From the NCBI GenBank assembly GCA_963702705.1, contig CAVPDR010000006.1:248001-312000 (forward strand): a stretch of 64,000 bases of DNA, given 5' to 3'. The position numbers were made by a program, and so were the translations under genes. The notes beneath the pieces were generated by a model that did not search any database, was not told the DNA's origin, and saw only the letters and a program-made list of their open reading frames with translations. Source of the stretch: VRUE01 sp963702705. Its GTDB lineage: Bacteria > Actinomycetota > Thermoleophilia > Solirubrobacterales > 70-9. Shown here piece after piece: positions 49,200 to 57,943 of this stretch (the first letter of the stretch is position 1; every line of letters starts with the position of its first letter).

Positions 49200-50249
49200 A
49201 TGGGCGTATTCGGATATCTGAGAGGGCTAGGCGGTCGCGATATGGCCGTCGACCTCGGGACGGCCAACACGCTGGTTTACGTGCGTGGCCGCGGCATCGT
49301 TCTCTCCGAGCCCTCGGTCGTCGCGATCGACACCCACACCGGCCAGGTCCACGCGGTCGGCGTCGAGGCGAAGCGGATGCTGGGCCGCACCCCCGGCAAC
49401 ATCACGGCGATCCGGCCGCTCAAGGACGGCGTGATCGCCGACTTCGACGTCACCGAGCAGATGTTGCGCCACTTCATCAAACAGGTGCACTCCAACCGCT
49501 TCGCCCACCCGCGCGTCGTCGTCTGCGTCCCCTCCGGCGTGACCGGGGTCGAGAAGCGGGCGGTCGAGGAGGCCTGCCTCTCCGCCGGTGCCCGCCAGGC
49601 GTACCTGATCGAGGAGCCGATGGCAGCGGCAATCGGCGCCGGCTTGCCGGTCGCCGAGCCGACCGGCTCGATGGTCGTCGACGTCGGCGGCGGCACCACC
49701 GAGGTGGCGGTGATCTCGCTCGGCGGGATCGTCGTCTCGCAATCGATCCGGGTCGGCGGTGACGAGCTCGACGAGGCGATCGTCAACCACTGCAAACACG
49801 CCTACAAGCTGGCGATCGGCACCCAGACCGCCGAGGAGGTCAAGCTCGAGGCCGGCTCCGCCTCGCCGCTGGCGGAGGAGGTGCGGGCCGAGATCCGCGG
49901 CCGCGACCTCGTCTCCGGCCTGCCGAAGACGATCACGCTCGGCTCCGAGGAGGTCCGCAAAGCGCTGGAGGAACCGGTCGGCCACATCGTCGAGGCGGTC
50001 AAGGACACGCTCGACCGCACCCCGCCGGAGCTGGCGGGTGACATCATGGACCGCGGCATCACCCTCGCCGGCGGCGGCGCGCTGCTGCAAGGACTCGCAC
50101 AGCGCCTGCGCGATGAGTGCCAGATGCCCTGTCAGCTGGCAGAGTCACCGCTGACGTGCGTGGCGGTGGGCTCGGGCATCTCCCTCGAGGAGTTCGAGGC
50201 CATTCACCGCGCCAGCAAGCGGAATTCGGGAACCAGGCACTTTGCTTAG
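49200..50249 (+). CDS. mreB: Rod-shape determining protein MreB
   Basis: A 349-residue actin-fold protein. Phosphate-1 is MAVDLGTANTLVYV, phosphate-2 VVDVGGGTTEVAVI, and the adenosine motif ITLAGGGALLQG. It polymerises on the inner membrane and guides elongasome movement. ATG start; the gene heads the mreBCD-mrdA-rodA block, pointing to rod-shaped or elongating cells. Confidence 0.95.
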   Translation: MGVFGYLRGLGGRDMAVDLGTANTLVYVRGRGIVLSEPSVVAIDTHTGQVHAVGVEAKRMLGRTPGNITAIRPLKDGVIADFDVTEQMLRHFIKQVHSNRFAHPRVVVCVPSGVTGVEKRAVEEACLSAGARQAYLIEEPMAAAIGAGLPVAEPTGSMVVDVGGGTTEVAVISLGGIVVSQSIRVGGDELDEAIVNHCKHAYKLAIGTQTAEEVKLEAGSASPLAEEVRAEIRGRDLVSGLPKTITLGSEEVRKALEEPVGHIVEAVKDTLDRTPPELAGDIMDRGITLAGGGALLQGLAQRLRDECQMPCQLAESPLTCVAVGSGISLEEFEAIHRASKRNSGTRHFA

Positions 50250-50287
50250 CTCCCCTTCATCTCAAGCCCCAAACTTAGGTCTTCACT

Positions 50288-51139
50288 GTGTATCGAAAGC
50301 AAGTACGCCGCCGTAGGGCGGTGCTCGCCCTACTGATCGTCGGCTCCTTCGTGCTGCTGACGATCACCTACGGGCAGGGCTCCAACGGCCTCCAGCGCGG
50401 CGTCAGCACCATCTTCAGCCCGGTCCAGTCGGTCGCCGACCGAGCGCTGAAGCCCGCCCGCGACCTGGTCGACTGGTTCGACAAGACCTTCGACGCGCGC
50501 GGCGAAAACAGCCGGCTCAAGTCCGAGCTGGTCACCGCCCGGACCCAGGCCGTCGCCGGCCAGGAGGCGCTGAACGAAAACGAGCAGCTGCGCAAACTGG
50601 TCGAACTCGATCGCGGCCCGGCGCTCGCATCCTCTCCTTACAAGGAGGTGGTCGGCCGGGTCACCGTGCGCTCGCCGACCGTCTGGCACTCGAGCGTGGG
50701 GATCGACGTCGGCAGCAGCGATGGCGTTCACGTCGATGACCCGGTGATCAGCGGCGACGGCGTGGTCGGCCGCATCGCCTCGGTCGAGGCGGGTTCTTCA
50801 CAGGTGATGCTGCTCACCGACCATGAAAGCGCGATCTCGGCCAAGGTGCTGCCCGCCGGGGTGCAGGGCGTGGTCAAGCCCGAAGTCGGCAACCCTGAAG
50901 ACCTGATCCTCGACTTCATCGACTCGACCAAGCGGGTCCACAGCGGCCTCACTGTCGTCACCGCCGGCTGGCGCGCCCAAGGCCTCGCCTCGCTGTTTCC
51001 GCCGGGTCTACCGTTGGGGGAAGTGACCAAAGCCCCGATCGTCGAACAGGAGGCAAAGGAACAGGTGAAAGTCCGCCCGTATGCCGACCTGCGAAACCTC
51101 GACCTGGTGCAGGTGCTGACCGGGGGCTCGCGCGGGTGA
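50288..51139 (+). CDS. mreC: Rod-shape determining protein MreC
   Basis: A 283-residue protein with one N-terminal membrane helix (AVLALLIVGSFVLLTITYG), a coiled coil (about 70-105, SRLKSELVTARTQAV) and the two beta domains of MreC (SSVGIDVGSSDGVHVDDPVIS). It links cytoplasmic MreB to PBP2 outside the membrane. GTG start; its stop overlaps the mreD start. Confidence 0.93.
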   Translation: MYRKQVRRRRAVLALLIVGSFVLLTITYGQGSNGLQRGVSTIFSPVQSVADRALKPARDLVDWFDKTFDARGENSRLKSELVTARTQAVAGQEALNENEQLRKLVELDRGPALASSPYKEVVGRVTVRSPTVWHSSVGIDVGSSDGVHVDDPVISGDGVVGRIASVEAGSSQVMLLTDHESAISAKVLPAGVQGVVKPEVGNPEDLILDFIDSTKRVHSGLTVVTAGWRAQGLASLFPPGLPLGEVTKAPIVEQEAKEQVKVRPYADLRNLDLVQVLTGGSRG

Positions 51140-51683
51140 TCCTGACGCCGAAGATCGTCGCCCGGATCGCCGTGATCTGTATGGCCGGAGTGCTGTTGCA
51201 GCTCTCTTTTTCTCGCGGGTCGAACTCTTCCACGTCAGCCCCGACATCCTGCCGGCGCTGGTCGTCTGCCTCGGCCTGCTCGGCGGCAGCATGACCGGCG
51301 CCGTCAGCGGCTTCTCGATCGGCTTCTTCCTCGATTGCCTGCTGGTCGAGGCGCTCGGGATCAGCTCGCTGGTCCTGCTCGGGATCGGCTACCTCGCCGG
51401 CCTCTTCCGCGAGCGCTTTGAGATCCACAGCTCGCTCGTCCCGGCCCTTCTCTGCATGGGCCTGACCATGCTCGCCGAGCTCGGCTTCGGGCTGATCCAG
51501 CTGCTGCTCGGGCTTGACGCCCCGCTCAGCACCTTGATAATTCGCGACCTGCTCTTGAAGAGCGTCTACGCCTTCTTCCTCGGCTGGCCGATCTACCTCG
51601 GCATGCGTCGCGCCCTGCGTCCGGCCTTGGTCGACGACCCGAAAGTGCGGCGTCGCCGTCAGCCGACGGTGCTGGGGGCGTGA
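51136..51683 (+). CDS. mreD: Rod-shape determining protein MreD with an apparent frameshift
   Basis: Two frames together give an MreD-sized membrane protein. The first runs from the GTG at 51136 (ILTPKIVARIAVICMAGVLLQLSF) and stops at 51294. The second continues as FSRVELFHVSPDILPALVV and on to 51683. They join if one base is re-read in the T5 run at 51207-51211 (a -1 shift on TTT TTC). An ATG inside the second frame at 51291 would give a protein missing the first helices. This is either a sequence error in a homopolymer, a true mutation, or a programmed shift. Confidence 0.8.
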
Positions 51684-51689
51684 TGGGCG

Positions 51690-52018
51690 CCTCCCAAGCT
51701 TCAAGCTCGCCCGGCGAGTCGATACCTTCGCTCAAAGCTTTCAAGCAATCGCACGCGGCGCCACCTTTGCTTGAAGCTTCTAGGCAATGGAAGCTTTCTC
51801 TCGGCTGTGAAGCCTCTGCGCAGCGGAGGCCTTCTCTCGGCTTCAAAGCTTTTGGTCATCGGGGTGTGTTGAGAGGGGCCTGGCCGTCCTCCAGGCGAAT
51901 GTCGCGAAGCGGCCGCTGCACCGTGCTTCTAGGCGCGGCGCAGCCGCGCTCTCAGATCGTCGCTAAGCGCCGCCAGGCGCGTGCGACATCAATTCGCCTG
52001 GAGGGCGGCCAGGCCCCT
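51690..52018. other. Structured non-coding region with AAGCTT repeats and a 27-bp inverted repeat
   Basis: About 330 nt between mreD and mrdA without a supported gene. AAGCTT occurs five times (51696, 51735, 51774, 51791, 51846), forming several overlapping small inverted repeats. A hairpin of GAAGCCTC/GAGGCCTTC type lies at 51809-51834. Positions 51874-51900 and 51992-52018 form a 27-bp inverted repeat with one G-T pair, extended by GTCGC/GCGAC. The region would be transcribed within the cell-shape operon. Confidence 0.65.
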
Positions 52019-52041
52019 TCCCTCGCGGCCGGGTGCCCCTG

Positions 52042-53907
52042 ATGTACCTCCGTTCCGACGAGCGTGGCCCGGCGATGACCAATCGGCTGGCGCTGCGGAT
52101 AGCGCTGTTCGGGGGAGTCGCCGTCGTTCTCTTCGCCGTCCTCTTCTTCCGCCTCTGGCTGCTGCAGGTGCTCGACGGCGAAAAGTATTTGGCCGAAGCG
52201 AAGAACAACCGCACCCGCTCCTACCGGGTCAGCGCCCCGCGCGGTGAGATCCTCGATCGCAACGGCAAAGTGCTGGTCGCCAACCGGACCAGCCTGGCGT
52301 TGCAGGTCAACCCGCGCAAACTGCCCGAAGGCCCGGCCAAACGCCGGGCCGAGCTCTCCCAACTGGCCGCCCTCACCCACAGCACCCTGCGCCACGTGCG
52401 CAAGACCATGCACGAAGAACTGAAGCTGGCTCCCGCGGCGCCGGTCACCCTGCGCCAGGACGTCGGCCACTACCTCGTCTACTACCTGCAGGAGAATCAG
52501 GACCGCTTTCCGGGGGTCGAGACGCAGCGCGTCTTCGTCCGCGCCTACCCCGACGGGGCACTGGCCGCTCACATCCTCGGCACCGTCAACGAGATCGAAG
52601 AAGACCAGCTGAAGGAACCGCGCAATCGTGGCCTGCAGCCGGGGGACAAGATCGGCCAGTCCGGGGTCGAGGACACCTACGATCGCTTCCTGCGGGGCAA
52701 GCCCGGCCTGACCAGGGTCCAGGTCGACGCCTTCGGCGAGCCCACCCCGAACGGGCACCTCGTCACCAAGCCTCCCTCGCCCGGCGACAGCCTCAAGCTC
52801 TCAATCGACGAAAAAGTGCAGGCTGCGGGCGAGGCGGCGCTCGCCGAACGCGGCCTCCCGGGCGGCTTCATCACGATGGACGTGCACACGGGTGAAATCC
52901 TCGGCCTCGGTTCGTTCCCGACCTATGAACCCGCGCTCTTCACGCGGCCGTTGACGCAGAAGCAGGTCGACGAGACCTACAACAATCCAGCCGCGCCGCT
53001 GCTCGACCGGGTGACCAACGGCCTCTATCCGACCGGCTCGACCTTCAAGCCCATAACCGCGATCGCGGCGCTGGAAAGCGGCAAACTGACACTCGGCGAA
53101 GTGATCGACGACCCCGGCCAGCTGGAAATCGGCGGCCAGATCTTCAAAAACGCCGGCGAAGCGGCCAACGGGGCCGTCAGCCTTGTCTCCGCGCTCGAAG
53201 TTTCCTCCGACGTTTTCTTCTACACGCTCGGAGACCGCATGTGGAACACCGGCGAACTCCAGCACTGGGCGCACGCGCTCGGCATCGGCCGGCCGACCGG
53301 CATCGACCTGCCGGTCGAAGACGAAACCCTGCTGCCTTCGCAGCACTGGCGCAACCAGCTCTACAAGGAAGGCGGCACCGAACGGCCCTGGTCGGCCGGC
53401 GACAACGTCCAGCTCGCCACCGGACAGGGCGATCTGCAGACCAACCCGCTGCAGATGGCGATCGCCTACGCGACGCTTGCCAACGGCGGAACCGTCGTCA
53501 CCCCGCATGTGGGCAAGGAAATCGACGACCCGGCCGGCCGTGTGCTGAAGGAATTCGATCCCGGGCCGCGCCGTCACGTCCACATCGACCCCGAATACAG
53601 GGCGGCGATTCTGGAAGGGCTGCACGACGCCGCGCAGAACGGCGGCGGCACCTCGTTCGATGTCTTCGGCAACTTTCCAATCCCCGTCGCCGGCAAGACC
53701 GGCACCGCCCAGCGCCCCCCGCACCTGGACCAATCCTGGTACGGCGTCCTCGCCCCCTATCCGAATCCGCGTATCGTCACCTTTGTGACCATGGAGGAAG
53801 GTGGCTTCGGGGCTGAATCTGCAGCGCCCGCGGCAAAGAAGATTCTCGAAGCGTATTTCGCCAACCGACTCTCGAAGGAAGAAAGCTCGGCGGGGGGCGA
53901 AGGCTGA
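52042..53907 (+). CDS. mrdA: Penicillin-binding protein 2 (elongasome transpeptidase)
   Basis: About 621 residues (GTG at 52033 and ATG at 52075 are alternatives). One membrane helix (IALFGGVAVVLFAVLFFRLWLL) precedes a PBP dimerisation domain and the transpeptidase domain. The nucleophile is STFKP, the second motif SSD, and the third KTGTAQ. It cross-links peptidoglycan during side-wall growth with RodA, encoded next with a 1-nt overlap. Confidence 0.93.
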   Translation: MYLRSDERGPAMTNRLALRIALFGGVAVVLFAVLFFRLWLLQVLDGEKYLAEAKNNRTRSYRVSAPRGEILDRNGKVLVANRTSLALQVNPRKLPEGPAKRRAELSQLAALTHSTLRHVRKTMHEELKLAPAAPVTLRQDVGHYLVYYLQENQDRFPGVETQRVFVRAYPDGALAAHILGTVNEIEEDQLKEPRNRGLQPGDKIGQSGVEDTYDRFLRGKPGLTRVQVDAFGEPTPNGHLVTKPPSPGDSLKLSIDEKVQAAGEAALAERGLPGGFITMDVHTGEILGLGSFPTYEPALFTRPLTQKQVDETYNNPAAPLLDRVTNGLYPTGSTFKPITAIAALESGKLTLGEVIDDPGQLEIGGQIFKNAGEAANGAVSLVSALEVSSDVFFYTLGDRMWNTGELQHWAHALGIGRPTGIDLPVEDETLLPSQHWRNQLYKEGGTERPWSAGDNVQLATGQGDLQTNPLQMAIAYATLANGGTVVTPHVGKEIDDPAGRVLKEFDPGPRRHVHIDPEYRAAILEGLHDAAQNGGGTSFDVFGNFPIPVAGKTGTAQRPPHLDQSWYGVLAPYPNPRIVTFVTMEEGGFGAESAAPAAKKILEAYFANRLSKEESSAGGEG

Positions 53908-55103
53908 TGTACGCGACCCGTGCCCGCCAGGGCCGCCCTGAGCCGTTCGCAGTTCATCCCGGCATCGCCGAGCGCCTCGGCCTGCCCTACATGGACGGCG
54001 CCCTGGCCCTCGCCGGCACCGCCCTCGCCGCCTTCAGCGTCTTTGTGCTGAGCCAGGCGACGCGGCAGGACGTGCCCGGCGATCCCTATTACTACGCCGA
54101 TCGCCAGGGTCTCTACGCTGTCCTCGGCATCGTCGGCATGTACCTCCTCACCCGCATCGACTACTCGCGCTTCCGCGAGCTGCGGGTCGGCATCTACACT
54201 TTCCTCTGCGTCAGCGTCTCGCTCGTCTTCGTTTTCGGTTTCGCGGCGCGCGGCTCGAGACGCTCCTTTGAACTTCCCTTCTTCAGCTTCCAGCCATCTG
54301 AGCTCGGCAAGGTCCTGCTAGTGCTTGCCCTTGCCGGGTTCGTCATCGATGGCGCCAGGAGCGGGTCGGAGCGGCAGCGCACGGTGCGCTACCTCTGCCT
54401 CGGCCTGGCACCGGCCGCGCTCGTCTTCCTGCAGCCGGACCTCGGCACCGCATTGGTGTTCGGGGCGATTACCCTCGCCGTGATGTACGTGGGGGGCGTC
54501 CGTTGGACGCACTTCGCGGTGATCGGCGCGGCCCTCGCCGCATTGACAGCGGCGGTCCTCGTGGTGGCGCCCGCAGTGGGCACACCGGTTCTGAAGGGTT
54601 ACCAGGCACAGAGACTCACCTCTTTCCTGCACCCCAGCGCGGACCCCAGCGACGCGGGCTACCAACAAAACCAGGCCAAGATCGCGATCGGTTCCGGTGA
54701 GAAGACCGGCCGCGGCGATCGGGCCACCCAGACGCGGCTCGACTTTGTCCCTGAGCGGCACACCGACTTCATCTTTGCGGTGATCGGTGAGCGCTATGGA
54801 TTCGTCGGGGCCGCTTTCGTCCTATCCCTATACGCCCTGCTGATCTGGCGGGCGCTGCGGATTGTGACGCTCTCGAAGAACTCCTACGGAACCCTGGTGG
54901 CAGGTGGCATCGCCGCCATGCTGCTCTTCCAGGTCTTCGTAAACGTGGGGATGAACCTCGGGATCATGCCGATCACCGGGATACCCCTACCGCTGTTGAG
55001 CTACGGCGGGTCGTCAGTGCTGGCGACCTTCCTTGCGATCGGCGTGCTTCAGAGCATTCACATGCAAGCGCGGCTCAGCCAGAAAGGCAGGTTCGCCTGG
55101 TGA
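53907..55103 (+). CDS. rodA: Peptidoglycan glycosyltransferase RodA (FtsW/RodA/SpoVE family)
   Basis: A 398-residue membrane protein with about ten helices. Family motifs are FELPFFSFQPSELGKVLLVL, LQPDLGTALVF and the C-terminal GIPLPLLSYGGSS. The catalytic Asp lies in the long extracellular loop around FVPERHTDFIFAVIGE. It polymerises glycan strands for PBP2. ATG start shared with the PBP2 stop. Confidence 0.93.
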   Translation: MYATRARQGRPEPFAVHPGIAERLGLPYMDGALALAGTALAAFSVFVLSQATRQDVPGDPYYYADRQGLYAVLGIVGMYLLTRIDYSRFRELRVGIYTFLCVSVSLVFVFGFAARGSRRSFELPFFSFQPSELGKVLLVLALAGFVIDGARSGSERQRTVRYLCLGLAPAALVFLQPDLGTALVFGAITLAVMYVGGVRWTHFAVIGAALAALTAAVLVVAPAVGTPVLKGYQAQRLTSFLHPSADPSDAGYQQNQAKIAIGSGEKTGRGDRATQTRLDFVPERHTDFIFAVIGERYGFVGAAFVLSLYALLIWRALRIVTLSKNSYGTLVAGGIAAMLLFQVFVNVGMNLGIMPITGIPLPLLSYGGSSVLATFLAIGVLQSIHMQARLSQKGRFAW

Positions 55104-55154
55104 CCCCTCGAAGGGTCCCGGACGTGCGTACCTACTCTGAACTGAGCTGAATCA

Positions 55155-57002
55155 ATGAAAAAGACAATTCTGGTCTCCGCCGATCGCGGCGAGACCCGCG
55201 TGGCCGTCCTCGAGTCGAAGACGAAAGGCGGCAATCGCGACGTAGCGGAGCTCTACATCGAGCGCCGCGGCCGGCGCTCGATCGTCGGCAACATCTACAA
55301 GGGCAAGGTCGACAACGTCCTGCCCGGCATGGAGGCCGCCTTCGTCGACATCGGCCTCGAGCGCAACGGTTTCCTGCACGTCGACGAGATCGTCCTGCCC
55401 AACGGCGAACAGGCGCCGAAGCGCGGCCGCGGCACCGGCAAAGGCCGCCGCATCGACGAGCTGATCAAACCCGGCCAGGAGATCGTCGTCCAGGTGGTCA
55501 AGGACCCGCTCAAGACCAAGGGCGCGCGGCTCTCGATGAACACCTCGATCGCCGGCCGTTACCTGGTCTACGCAGCGCAGGGCAGCGGCGTCGGCGTCAG
55601 CCGGCGGCTCTCGGACTCCGAGCGCGACCGCCTGCGCAAGATGGTCGATCGCACTTACAAAGGCCGGGGAGGTCTGATCGTCCGCACCGCCGCCCACGGG
55701 GCGAAAAAGGCCGACTTCGTGCGCGAGATCGGCTATCTGCACAAACTCAACGAGGTGCTCGAACGGCGCACCGAGCAGACCGTGGCGCCCGACCTCGTCT
55801 TCCAGGAGGCCGACCTGCCGGTCCGGGTCCTGCGCGATGTCTTCCTCAGCGACTTCGAGAAAGCGATCATCGACTCGCCGAAGCAGTTCGAACGCGTCAC
55901 CAGCTTCTTCCAGCGCACCGCGCCGGAGCTTGTCGGCGGGGTCGAGCTCTACGAGGACCGCAAGCCGTTGTTCGAGAAGTGGGGGATCGACAAGGAAATC
56001 GAGTCGACCCTGATCCGCCGCGTCGACCTGCCCTCGGGTGGCTACCTGATCATCGACTACACCGAGGCGCTGACCGTGATCGACGTCAACAGCGGCAGCT
56101 TCACCGGCCGCGGCAAAGGCGGACTCGAGGAGACGATCACGCGGGTCAACACCGAGGCGGCCGACGAGGCCGTGCGGCAGCTGCGCCTGCGCGACATCGG
56201 CGGCATCATCGTCATCGACTTCATCGACATGGCGCGGGCCCGCAATCGCGACAAAGTGCTGAAAACGCTGCGCAAAGCGCTCGACACCGACAAGTCGAAG
56301 AGCTACGTGGTCGAGGTCTCGCCGCTCGGCCTGGTCGAGATGACGCGCCAGAACGTCACCGATGGCGTGCGCGAGATCCTCACCGCGCCCTGCCCGACCT
56401 GCGAGGGCGAGGGTGTCGTGCTCTCGGCCGAGACGGTGGCGCTCGACGCGATGCGGCGCCTGCCCGACATCGCTACCGGCGCCAAAGACGCCGAGGCGCT
56501 GCTGATCCGGGTTCATCCGAAGGTGGCGGCGGAGCTGATCGACCCCGACAGCGGTCTGACCGAGCTCGAGGCCGAGACCGGCAAGCAGTTCCACTTCGAA
56601 GGCGGCGACGCGCTGCCGATCGAGACCTTCGACCTGATCGAGGCCGGCACCCGGGCGGAGATCGAGGAGCGGGCGCTGCCGTTCAAGGTCGGCGAGGAGG
56701 TGCTGGTCAAAATCGACGAGCCGCACATGTACAACGCCGACGATGCGGTCGCCCGCGTCGACTCCTACATCGTCAGCGTCACCGGCGGCGGTCGTTTCGT
56801 CGGCGAGCGCAAGCTGGTGCGGATCGAGCGGGTCGAGCGGGCCGCCGCGGTGGCCTCGCTGCCGGGGGTCGAGGCGACCAACGGGGCCGCAGGCGGCGAG
56901 GAGAACGGCTCCCAGCTAGAATCCTCGCCCTCGCGCAGTCGCCGTCGTGGCCGCAGGGGCGGTCGGGGTCGGTCGAGCTCAACCCAGAGCAAGGACGAAT
57001 GA
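55155..57002 (+). CDS. rne: Ribonuclease E/G family endoribonuclease
   Basis: A 615-residue protein. The S1-like RNA-binding domain lies near residues 37-125. Catalytic aspartates are in VIDVNSGSFTG and GGIIVIDFIDM, and the zinc-link in PCPTCEGEG. A short basic/Gly-Arg tail follows, with no long RNase E-type scaffold. It cleaves AU-rich single-stranded RNA and matures rRNA and tRNA. The position before rplU-rpmA is common in actinobacteria and others. rplU starts by ATGA overlap. Confidence 0.93.
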   Translation: MKKTILVSADRGETRVAVLESKTKGGNRDVAELYIERRGRRSIVGNIYKGKVDNVLPGMEAAFVDIGLERNGFLHVDEIVLPNGEQAPKRGRGTGKGRRIDELIKPGQEIVVQVVKDPLKTKGARLSMNTSIAGRYLVYAAQGSGVGVSRRLSDSERDRLRKMVDRTYKGRGGLIVRTAAHGAKKADFVREIGYLHKLNEVLERRTEQTVAPDLVFQEADLPVRVLRDVFLSDFEKAIIDSPKQFERVTSFFQRTAPELVGGVELYEDRKPLFEKWGIDKEIESTLIRRVDLPSGGYLIIDYTEALTVIDVNSGSFTGRGKGGLEETITRVNTEAADEAVRQLRLRDIGGIIVIDFIDMARARNRDKVLKTLRKALDTDKSKSYVVEVSPLGLVEMTRQNVTDGVREILTAPCPTCEGEGVVLSAETVALDAMRRLPDIATGAKDAEALLIRVHPKVAAELIDPDSGLTELEAETGKQFHFEGGDALPIETFDLIEAGTRAEIEERALPFKVGEEVLVKIDEPHMYNADDAVARVDSYIVSVTGGGRFVGERKLVRIERVERAAAVASLPGVEATNGAAGGEENGSQLESSPSRSRRRGRRGGRGRSSSTQSKDE

Positions 57003-57562
57003 ACACGTACGCAGTCATAGAGAGCGGTGGCAAGCAGTACAAGGTCGAGAAGGGCACGTCCCTGCTCGTCGATCGGCTGAGCGCGAAAGAGGGCGAAAAA
57101 GTCGCCCTGCGCCCGGTGATGTTCCGCGACAGCGAGGTCGTCGCCGGCGCCAAGGAGCTGGAGAAGGTCAAGGTCGAGGCGACCGTGACCGAGCACCTGC
57201 GCGGCGAGAAGATCAAGGTCTTCAAATACAAGCCGAAGAAGGGCTACCGCCGGCGCGCCGGCCACCGCTCCGAGCTGACCAAGCTCGAGGTGACCGAGAT
57301 CAGCCTCGGTGGACGCAAGGCGGCGGCGCCGAAGAAAGAGGAACCGGCCGAGAAGAAAGAGGCCGCTCCGAAAGCGACGAAAGCGGCCGAGAAAAAACCG
57401 GCTGCGGCGAAAAAACCCGCTGCCAAAAAACCGGCTGCGAAAAAACCGACCGCCAAAAAAGCTCCCGCCAAAAAAGCCGCGGACAAAAAACCTGCCGCGA
57501 AAGCTAAAAAAGCTCCAGCCAAAAAACCGGCTGCTAAAAAGGATTCTGACGATGGCTCATAA
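56999..57562 (+). CDS. rplU: Ribosomal protein L21 with a long Lys/Ala/Pro tail
   Basis: 187 residues. Residues 1-103 are a normal L21 (MNTYAVIESGGKQYKVEKGT to KLEVTEISLGG). About 85 further residues are a histone H1-like, disordered tail of AAKKPA-type repeats, ending DSDDGS. The tail nearly doubles the protein. The DNA there has long A-runs (AAAAAA), unlike the rest of the gene. The end overlaps rpmA by 11 nt. Confidence 0.95.
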   Translation: MNTYAVIESGGKQYKVEKGTSLLVDRLSAKEGEKVALRPVMFRDSEVVAGAKELEKVKVEATVTEHLRGEKIKVFKYKPKKGYRRRAGHRSELTKLEVTEISLGGRKAAAPKKEEPAEKKEAAPKATKAAEKKPAAAKKPAAKKPAAKKPTAKKAPAKKAADKKPAAKAKKAPAKKPAAKKDSDDGS

Positions 57563-57806
57563 GAAGGGACTCGGCTCAAGCCGCAACGGACGAGAATCAA
57601 ACCCCAACATGCTCGGGGTCAAGGTCTTCGCGGGCCAGAAGGTCTCCGGCGGCGAGATCATCGTGCGCCAGCGGGGGACCCGGTTCTGGCCTGGGGACGG
57701 GACCGGGCTTGGGCGGGATCACACGATCTTTGCCAAGCGGGCTGGGGTCGTTGAGTTCAAATCGGCCCGTAAGGGTCGGACGATTTCCGTTCTTCAGGAC
57801 TCTTAG
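57552..57806 (+). CDS. rpmA: Ribosomal protein L27
   Basis: An 84-residue protein of normal length. MAHKKGLGSSRNGRESNPNM places the N-terminal tail near the peptidyl-transferase centre, and QRGTRFWPGDGTGLGRDHT is the family core. It starts inside the rplU end, so the two are coupled. No N-terminal extension needing cleavage, as seen in Firmicutes, is present. Confidence 0.95.
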   Translation: MAHKKGLGSSRNGRESNPNMLGVKVFAGQKVSGGEIIVRQRGTRFWPGDGTGLGRDHTIFAKRAGVVEFKSARKGRTISVLQDS

Positions 57807-57819
57807 CGCCCAGGCGGGG

Positions 57820-57895
57820 GAGGGCCGAGCGCCCCCTCCCAAAACGAGCGGCGGGAGCCGCTCTTGAGTGTTTTGGGAGGGGGCGCTCGGCCCTC
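57820..57895. repeat. Long hairpin element, copy 1 (rpmA-obg)
   Basis: Perfect 26-bp inverted repeat (57820-57845 with 57870-57895) enclosing a 7-bp hairpin GAGCGGC-GGGA-GCCGCTC and TTGAGT. The inner part, including CCCAAAAC/GTTTTGGG, is the same in copies 2 and 3. Here the outer stem contains GCGCCC. The mRNA hairpin would be extremely stable; no T-run follows. Confidence 0.85.
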
Positions 57896-57943
57896 TTCTC
57901 AGATTCCTAAGCCCTGAAGGACGCGGACTACTCTCCTTAGCTC

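Noticed and set aside
51680..52042. Open frame across the AAGCTT region as a gene
   Set aside because: It runs through several inverted repeats, and its translation is low-complexity without motifs.
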